From positions 1 to 23,818 of the forward strand of contig DLNB01000059.1 in the NCBI GenBank assembly GCA_002479455.1: a DNA stretch of 23,818 nt, given 5' to 3'. The notes under the pieces are model-generated. The model saw only the letters and a program-made list of their open reading frames with translations. It did not search any database and had not been told where the DNA came from. Below, piece by piece: positions 7,218 to 14,500 of this stretch. The first letter of the stretch is position 1; each line of letters starts with the position of its first letter. Both the position numbers and the translations under genes were made by a program. The DNA is from Acetothermia bacterium UBA7521 (lineage in GTDB: Bacteria > Bipolaricaulota > Bipolaricaulia > Bipolaricaulales > Bipolaricaulaceae).

Positions 7218-8585
7218 CTAGAAACGGAACTGCCAGCCAAGGCTCAGCGATGTTCCGCTGTCTGCGATCTCCAGCGCAGGGGTCACCACCCATCCTCCGA
7301 AGAGAGGAATTCCGCCGCCGATCTTGAACCGCGAGAGGCCGAACAGACCACCCGTGGGGGAGAAATAGGCGGTAGCTTCGAACGAGTACCCGCCCCCGCA
7401 GCACCCGGGGCCGCAGAACCCCACCTTGGCGTACTCGAACTCCTCCCCCTGGAACCCACCAGGGACCCGCCCTGGATCGAACGCCGTCAAGAACTCCACA
7501 TACCCGCCTGCTCCCGCCGGACAACAGGATGATCCGAAGCAGCACCGGATCTTGTACCCGTAGAGGGCGAACCCATCCCAGCGGAAGGCGTCCCGGTCCA
7601 ATAGAACGTCGCCGTACACCGTGAGGCAGGCATCGCAGAGCGCGTCCCACCGAGGGGCGAACTCGACCACCTTGCTGTCTGCTGTGAACGTGACGGCAGC
7701 GTCGAAGGACAGACCGCAGCACGGGAAGGGCAGACTGACAAGAGCTGCGCGAACGTAGGAGAATCCCTCCTTGGTGAACGATAGGGTCCCTTGGGCCTGA
7801 ATGCCGCAACAGAGGCTCACGCCGAACACGCTCACGAGAGCATCCCTGAACTTCAAACCGGCGCGCTCTCCTCCTCTCAGGGTGGCCGAAACGCTCGACG
7901 TGCTCATGGTTAGAACGTAGAGCAGATACGGAGCGGGTGGAGAACCCGACAAGGGGTAGTGCGTGACACGAAGCCCCAGGCGCAGGTCCTCCCATGAGCC
8001 CGAGGCCATGAAGTACGCCGACCGATACGCTGGGCCGACGGGGTTGAACAGCACCCCGCCCCCGAACCGGATCTTCTCCCACGACCCGGTGAAGTGGACT
8101 TGAGCGTCCCTCCACTCCTCTCCCACGAACGCTGTTACGAATCGGAGGTCCCAGGGGGACGCTCCAAACTGGAAACGTGGCCGAAGCTCGAAGCGGTTGG
8201 ACCCGAGGGCAATCGCCGGAAGGAGGGTCAGGGTGCCTTGACCCGAGCCCGTGATACCCACGAAGTCGAGGGCAGGCCGGAACCGTGCCACGATGGTTCG
8301 ATCACGATCGGCGATGAACTCGAGGACGGGCGAGAAAGAGATGTCTTGTCCATCCTCGATCCACCCGCTGAACTCGAACCCACGAGCCGGCAAGGAGGTC
8401 AGCTGTACGCGCTCCCCAGGTTCGTACGTGCCCGTTCCGAACAGGGTTCCCGCTCGGGGAGGATCGCTCTGCAGGATGATGGTGTGCGAGGCGCTGGCAC
8501 CGGCAACGACCGCAGTGCCCAGCACGAGAAGGCTAAGGAGCCAGCCTCCAAACAGTCGACGACGGACGAGGCGGGACGTCCTCAT
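7218..8585 (-). CDS. Secreted InlB-repeat plus cysteine-rich barrel-like protein (barrel paralogue 2)
   Basis: A 455-residue protein. The start ATG at 8585 overlaps the stop of the giant DUF11 gene as TAATG; it gives a basic signal peptide (residues 1-32, RLVRRRLFGGWLLSLLVLG). Residues about 35-104 match the divergent InlB B-repeat/Flg_new-like module (GTYEPGERVQLTSLPARGFE, FSGW, and the closing IVARF). The rest alternates beta strands and ends WQFRF, with a terminal Phe as in outer-membrane barrels. Thirteen cysteines cluster at 259/260, 289/290, 317/320, 348/349, 354/355 and 391/395/396. The C-terminal half is paralogous to 4710-6128: GFALYGYKIRC matches GIDLYGIEIKC, and the F-L-T-A-F-D-P stretch matches V-T-S-F-N-P. 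Export and co-expression with the DUF11 protein are inferred. Confidence 0.72.
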   Translation of the reverse strand: MRTSRLVRRRLFGGWLLSLLVLGTAVVAGASASHTIILQSDPPRAGTLFGTGTYEPGERVQLTSLPARGFEFSGWIEDGQDISFSPVLEFIADRDRTIVARFRPALDFVGITGSGQGTLTLLPAIALGSNRFELRPRFQFGASPWDLRFVTAFVGEEWRDAQVHFTGSWEKIRFGGGVLFNPVGPAYRSAYFMASGSWEDLRLGLRVTHYPLSGSPPAPYLLYVLTMSTSSVSATLRGGERAGLKFRDALVSVFGVSLCCGIQAQGTLSFTKEGFSYVRAALVSLPFPCCGLSFDAAVTFTADSKVVEFAPRWDALCDACLTVYGDVLLDRDAFRWDGFALYGYKIRCCFGSSCCPAGAGGYVEFLTAFDPGRVPGGFQGEEFEYAKVGFCGPGCCGGGYSFEATAYFSPTGGLFGLSRFKIGGGIPLFGGWVVTPALEIADSGTSLSLGWQFRF

Positions 8586-11500
8586 TATTGTGCCCCTGGC
8601 TTTCGGGTTCTGCGGAGCTGTGCCCCGACCGCTCCGGTCAGCAACACCAACCCCAGGGCGGTCCACCACCCCGCCACGCGCGCAGAACGGGTGTCGTCCG
8701 TTCCTGGAGACCCTGTGGGTGCAGGGCGGACGATCAGCCTGAGAACCGACATGTCATCCGGGTCGTCATCCGCGGGTACGAACACGCTCGAGTCTGCTGG
8801 GATCGGGGTGTTGAAGCTGTCCACTCCGCTTGCTGACATCACGTTATGGACTTCCTCTCCGACCGAAGCGCCGGCCGTCACGAGGGCATCGAAGGTGATG
8901 GTGAGGCGCTCTCCCGGTCCTAGGGCAAGGCCCGTCATCCAGGTAAGCACAGGGCCTGGGGAGCCGAATGGTTCTAGCTGAGACTCCCCTCCGGGCCACT
9001 TGGCCACTGCGGATTCCTCAACGTACGCGAAGCCTGCGGGGAGGCGGTCCTCGGCGATGATGTCGTAGGCGTGGCTGTACCCGACGTTTGTCACTGTGAG
9101 CTGGAAACCCACAGTGCTTCCCACGCTGACCGCGATCGGCTCGCCTGGGCACGCGGCGCACTCCACGGGTTCGGGCGCGCAGGGGTCGCAGAGCTCGCAG
9201 TAGTAGGCCTTGTTCGTGACCAGCGCGGGCGCGCCCAGACGGATCGTCGTCGAGTCGCGGTCGGGATACACGTCCCCCACATCGGGGTTGAACTCCGGAA
9301 TCGGCGTTCCTGCGCCGTCACGCCCGGTAACCGCGGCAAGGTTCGTCAGATAGGAGCCGGGCTCAGCCTCCGGCGTCACCAGCCCTCGGTACACGGCCAC
9401 CAGGGTTCCCCCTCCGGCTATCGTCGCCGAGATGTTCGCCGTGATCAGTCCCATCGCCCCGTCCGGAACACCGAAGAATCCGCCTCCAGGGGGATCGTCC
9501 ACGGTGTACGTCCCGTCCCCGAACGTTGCGTCGTAGGCGACGCCGAACGGGAGGGCATCTGTGAGATCTACGTCGTACGCCGTGCCGAGGCCGACATTGC
9601 GGACCGTCATCCGGTACACGATCACGTCGCCCCACAGCACAATCGGGGTTGGCCAGATGCTCACCCCGCCGCGAAGGACGTCGATGATCTCCTTGTCCAA
9701 GGCCAACCCCGGCTCCACCACCCCGATCTGGGTGGAGTCCCGGTCCGGGTACAAGTCATCCACGCTGGGGTTGAACTCGGGGATCGGGGTTCCCGCCCCA
9801 TCCTCGCCGGTCGTCACGGCGTAGTTCACCAGACTCACACCCTGCGAGACCGTGCTCAGGACTTGCACCCGATACACAGCGGTGAGCGTTCCGCCCACGG
9901 CGAGGGTGGCGGAGATGTCAGCGCTGACCATTCCTGACGCGCCATCGGCGATGCCGAGAGACGAGGGGCCGGTCGCCGGGATATCCACGACGTACGTCCC
10001 ATCACCGTACGACATGTCGTAGACCACGCCAGGGGGCAGAAGATCGGTGAAGTCCACGTTGTAGGCCACGCCGTAGCCCACGTTGCGGATCGTCACTGTG
10101 TAGACGATGACATCGCCCGGCTCCACGGGGCCTGCTGGCCCGCGGCTCACGCCTCCCCGCAGAACATCCGAGATTGCCTTGTCGAGGGCCAGGGCCGGCA
10201 CTGCGGCAGGATGGGTGACCGAACTCCTGTCATCAGGGTCGTCATCGCCGGGAACACCGCTGTCCGGTGGAACGGGCGTTCCCTCGCCTTCGTTGCCCGT
10301 GGCGCCCATCGTGTTCGTGTAGCTGGAGCCCTGAACCACTCCGCTCATCACGAATGCCCGGAACGTCAGGGTCAGGACTTCGCCCGGGAGGAGGGTGGCC
10401 GACAGATCCCACTCCAGGTACGGGCCTGCTCCGCCGGTGGGGTCCGCTACGGAGCTTCCGCTTGGCCACGATGCGCTCGTGCTTCCCGGGATGTAGGCGA
10501 ACTCCACCGGCAACAGATCCCATAGGTCCACGTTGAACGCCCAACCCGAGCCCACGTTCCTCACGGTCAGCGTGTACGTGATCAGGTCGCCGGCCTGCAC
10601 GGGGGAGTTGGTGGGAACTGAGGTTCCGGCACGAAGGATCTCGGTGGTGGCCTTCGCGGTTACGAGCCCGGGGCACGGGCAGCGCGCAAGCGCCTCGACG
10701 ACGTTGTTCTCCTCGTTGCACTCGCAGATCTCGTCGTCCTCGTCCACGGTCACCACGAACAGGTGGTCCAGTCCGCACTTGAGGCGTGGGGTGTCGTAGG
10801 AGATGGCGAACGTGGCGCCGATGTCGAGGGCTGGGACGTAGACGATGTGGAACAGTGCGCCGTCCACCCAGATCCTGACCGTGGAGGGCGGGGCAGCCTC
10901 GGTCCCTCCATTCCTCGCCGTGGCGGTCACGGCGAAACTCCCGTCGCCCTGGCATAGGACGACGAGGTCGGTGAGGCTGAGGTCCGGATCCACCACGGTG
11001 AACCCCGCCCCGAGGACGTTGTTCGCCGACGAGCATTCGCAGACCTGAGCATCCGGGTCCACTGTGGCCGTGACCTCGTGGAAGCCGCAGGAGAGGACCT
11101 CGTCCAGGTCTACCGTGACAGTCGCCGTTTCCCCAGCGGGAATCGTCGGCAGCATGATCTCTCCGGTGGCAGCGCCGGTGATCCGGACCACCACTCCCGC
11201 CGGGCTCTCCACGCACCCTGCGTTGGCGACGGTCACCGCCACCGTCCCCGGCTTGCAGGCATTCAGCACGATGGGGACCACCGCCGTCACCACGAGATCG
11301 GGGATCTCCACCGGGAAGTCCACGCACCACGCGTTGTTTGTGCCGCTGCACTCGCAGATCGTGCCCGCGTAGTCGGCCTCGATGAGAAGCGAGACCGTGC
11401 ACCCGGTGACTGCAGTGCAGAGGTTGATCGGGAACGTGTGGCTGACGGTGAACATCTGTTCGCCCCCCACAGGGATGCTCACCCCGGTGAACGTCAGCGT

Positions 11501-14500
11501 CCACCCGTAGAGCTCGGTTCCCGAGCAGCCAGATCCGTCATGGAGGGCGAGCCGCATCGGCACGTTCGCGGTGAGGGCGCTGCCACAGCCCTCGTTGCCC
11601 AGTGTCACCGTGCCGGAGATCAAGACCTGGCCGTCCCCAGCGCAGGTCAGCGTTAGGTTCTCCCCGGCAACCACCACATCGGGGATGACGATGTCGAACT
11701 CCGCGCAGAGTGTGTTGTTCGCGCCGTCGCACTCGCAGATCGAACCCGTGGAGTCGGCCTCGATCAGCAGCGACACCGTGCACCCGCTGGCTTCGGTACA
11801 GAGGTCGATCGGGAACGTGTGGCTGACGGTGAACGTCTGCTCGCCACCCGCAGGGATGCTCACCCCGGTGAACGTCTCTGTCCACGTGTAGAGATCAGTT
11901 CCTGCGCAGCCCGCTCCGTCGCGGAGGACAAACCGCATCGGGACGTTCGCCGCCAAGGGGTTTCCGCAGCCCTCGTTGCCCAGCGTGACCGTGCCGGAGA
12001 TCAAGACCTGGCCATCCCCGGCGCAGGTCAGGGAGAGGGTGTGCCGGCGCACCGTGAGGTCAGGAAGGGTAATCGTCCAATCCCGGGAGTTCGCGTTGTT
12101 CCCTTCGATGCATTCGCAGATATCGTCATCGAGGTCCAAGGTGACGGTGAACCTGTAGGTGCAGGATTGGCACGACACGGGCCAACCGTCTACGTGGATC
12201 GTGCGGGTCGAGCTGGCGTTTACAGGGAGCGTTCCCCCGAAATCCGCACTGAAGTACCCCTCTCGCCACCAACCCGTAGTGACTTCCTCAACCCGCAACC
12301 GGAAGTCCCCTGTGACCGGAGCGTCGCCCGTGTTGCGGACGACAATGGTCACCCGCCCGCTGTGGTTCCCATCCTCGACACAGGTCAGCACGGGGGTGAT
12401 GTTGGTGGAAGTGAGGGTGAGATCCGGGATCGTGACTCTAGCCGTGGCGGTGACCGGTCCCCCGCCCGTGCAGCCGTCAGACATGTTCGGGTCACCGTCG
12501 GGGGTACCGCATCCCCACCACGCTTGGGCTGTGTTCGTGCGCAGGGCGGAGGCACAGCTTTCGTTGGGGCGGACGAGGCGCGCGGTCACCTGGACGACCT
12601 GGGACTCGTTCGGACCGAGTGGGCCGAACTCCCAGCCCCATCTCTGGCTTGCCATCGGGGTCCCCGCAGGATCCGAGTCCACATAGAGGAGGTTCGCGCC
12701 CAGCGTGTCCTCCACGCGCACCCAGTCGGCGCTTGCGCTGCCAGTGTTCGTGACGGTGATCGTCCACGTCACTTGGTTGTCCGGATCGTGGCAGTCGAGA
12801 GGGACGGTGGCGGGGAGCTTCGTGATCGTAAGGGCGGGCGTGGTTCTGGGGATCGAGCGCGAGCCATCGGCCGTGCGCTGGGTCGTCTCGCAGCAGTCGT
12901 AGTACCACACGCGGATCGAGGCGTTGCTGGCCGTCACGTAGCAGTCGGCCTTCGCTCGGAACCGAACCCGCACCGAGCTACTGGGCGGGATCTCCGCGCA
13001 TAGGTTCGACCCCGGATCGACTTCGCTATACCAGGTCAGCGCTTGCCCCACAATCGTCGGATCAGAAGACAAGACGAACCCTTCTCCGCAGTCGATCTCG
13101 GTTGTGCCGGGGACGTAGGAGAGCCCGGAGGGAAGGGTGATCCGAACGTCCACGCTCGCCGCGGTGGCGGTCGAGGTGTTCGTGATCGTGAGTGTGAAGT
13201 CCGTCTCGCCGCAGGTGGGGATCGAGCTGGGACTGAGGACTGTGGACAGGCTCACCGTCGGGGCCCGCGTCCCTTGGATCGTGTCCGAGGCGGGGGTATC
13301 GGTGAGGCACGGGTCGGGAGGCGGACAACCCCACGAGGCGCGCACCGTGTTCGAGAGATCCGTACACGAAGGATCCCCGGCCCCGGGCGCCTGCGCGGTG
13401 AGAGTGAGCGTGGCCGTCCCGTTCAACGGGAGGTCCGTGATCTCCCAAGTAGTGATCGAGTCGGCGTTGTTTCCCGCAGGGGATGAGTCGAGGTAGGTGA
13501 ACCCGGGGTCCATTTCATCTTCGACCCACACGTAGGGCACGGGGATCGGGCCCGTGTTCCGGACCACGATCTGCCACGTGACGTTCCCGCCGCAGTCGAT
13601 GGGGCTACCGGCGGGAGGCGAGGTCTGAGTCTTGGTCACGGAGATCTGCGGCTGCCGAGACGCGAGGGTGAACGTGCCTACGGGTGTGGACCGTGGCGCG
13701 CTGCACACGCTCTGGTAGAACACCTGGAACGGGAGCGATCCGCCGGTGAACGCGCAGTCCGCCCGGATCTGAAACCGAAGATCCAGCGTCTGTCGCGAAC
13801 GAAGCTCGGTGAGGCCGGACGCCTCCGCCTCGCTCCAGGTGAGGGTGGATCCAGCGATCATAGGATCTCCAGCCGCGATCCAGCTTCCGCCGCTCTTTCG
13901 CCACTCGGCGGAGCCGGAGACGTAATGGATCCCGAACGGGAGCGTGACCTCGGCTGCGAGGTTGTACACCGCGGGGTCTCCGGCGTTGCGAATGGTGATC
14001 GTGGCGTACTGGACAGCGCAGGTGTTGATGGGGGAGTTCGTGGACGCGGTGGCGACCACGTTTGTGGTTGGGATAAGGACTGTGGCGGAGTCGGGCGCGG
14101 AGGTGTGGCAGTCCTCACCTCCACATCCCACCCCCGCCTGCACCCAGTTCGTCAGCTCCGTGCAGCTTGTCATGCGAGCGGTGACGGTGAGGGTGCGCGT
14201 GGCCCCCGGCGCGATCACGGGGATCCGCCAACTCACGCCGTTGATCACCACTCCCTCGTGGTCCTCGTTAGGGTGGGTCTGGACGTCGGGATCAGCCGTT
14301 GACGAGACGTACTCCAGGCCGTTCCCGAGCTCATCATCGACCCACACCTCGTACGCCGGTCCCGCGCCGCCGTTCGTGACGTGGATCGTCCAGGTGACCG
14401 GGTTCTGGGTGGCGTAGATGACCTCGGGCGTCTTCAGCACATAGAGGAGGAGCGGCCCGCGCAGGAAGGACGGGGTACGAGATGCGCTTACGGAACAGGA

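Noticed and set aside
8585..8700. Rhombosortase/GlyGly-CTERM signal, with the rhomboid at the window start as its enzyme
   Set aside because: No Gly-Gly motif precedes the hydrophobic tail and the rhomboid fragment looks like an ordinary GlpG-type protease.
9249..12118. Regular DNA repeats, considered as CRISPR or transposon
   Set aside because: They are in-frame protein repeats of DUF11 and CARDB domains; there are no spacers, terminal inverted repeats or transposase.
11819..13003. A 394-residue open frame on the + strand
   Set aside because: It lies wholly inside the giant DUF11/CARDB gene on the opposite strand, is Arg/Asp/Val-rich from antisense GC-rich codons, and has no family resemblance.
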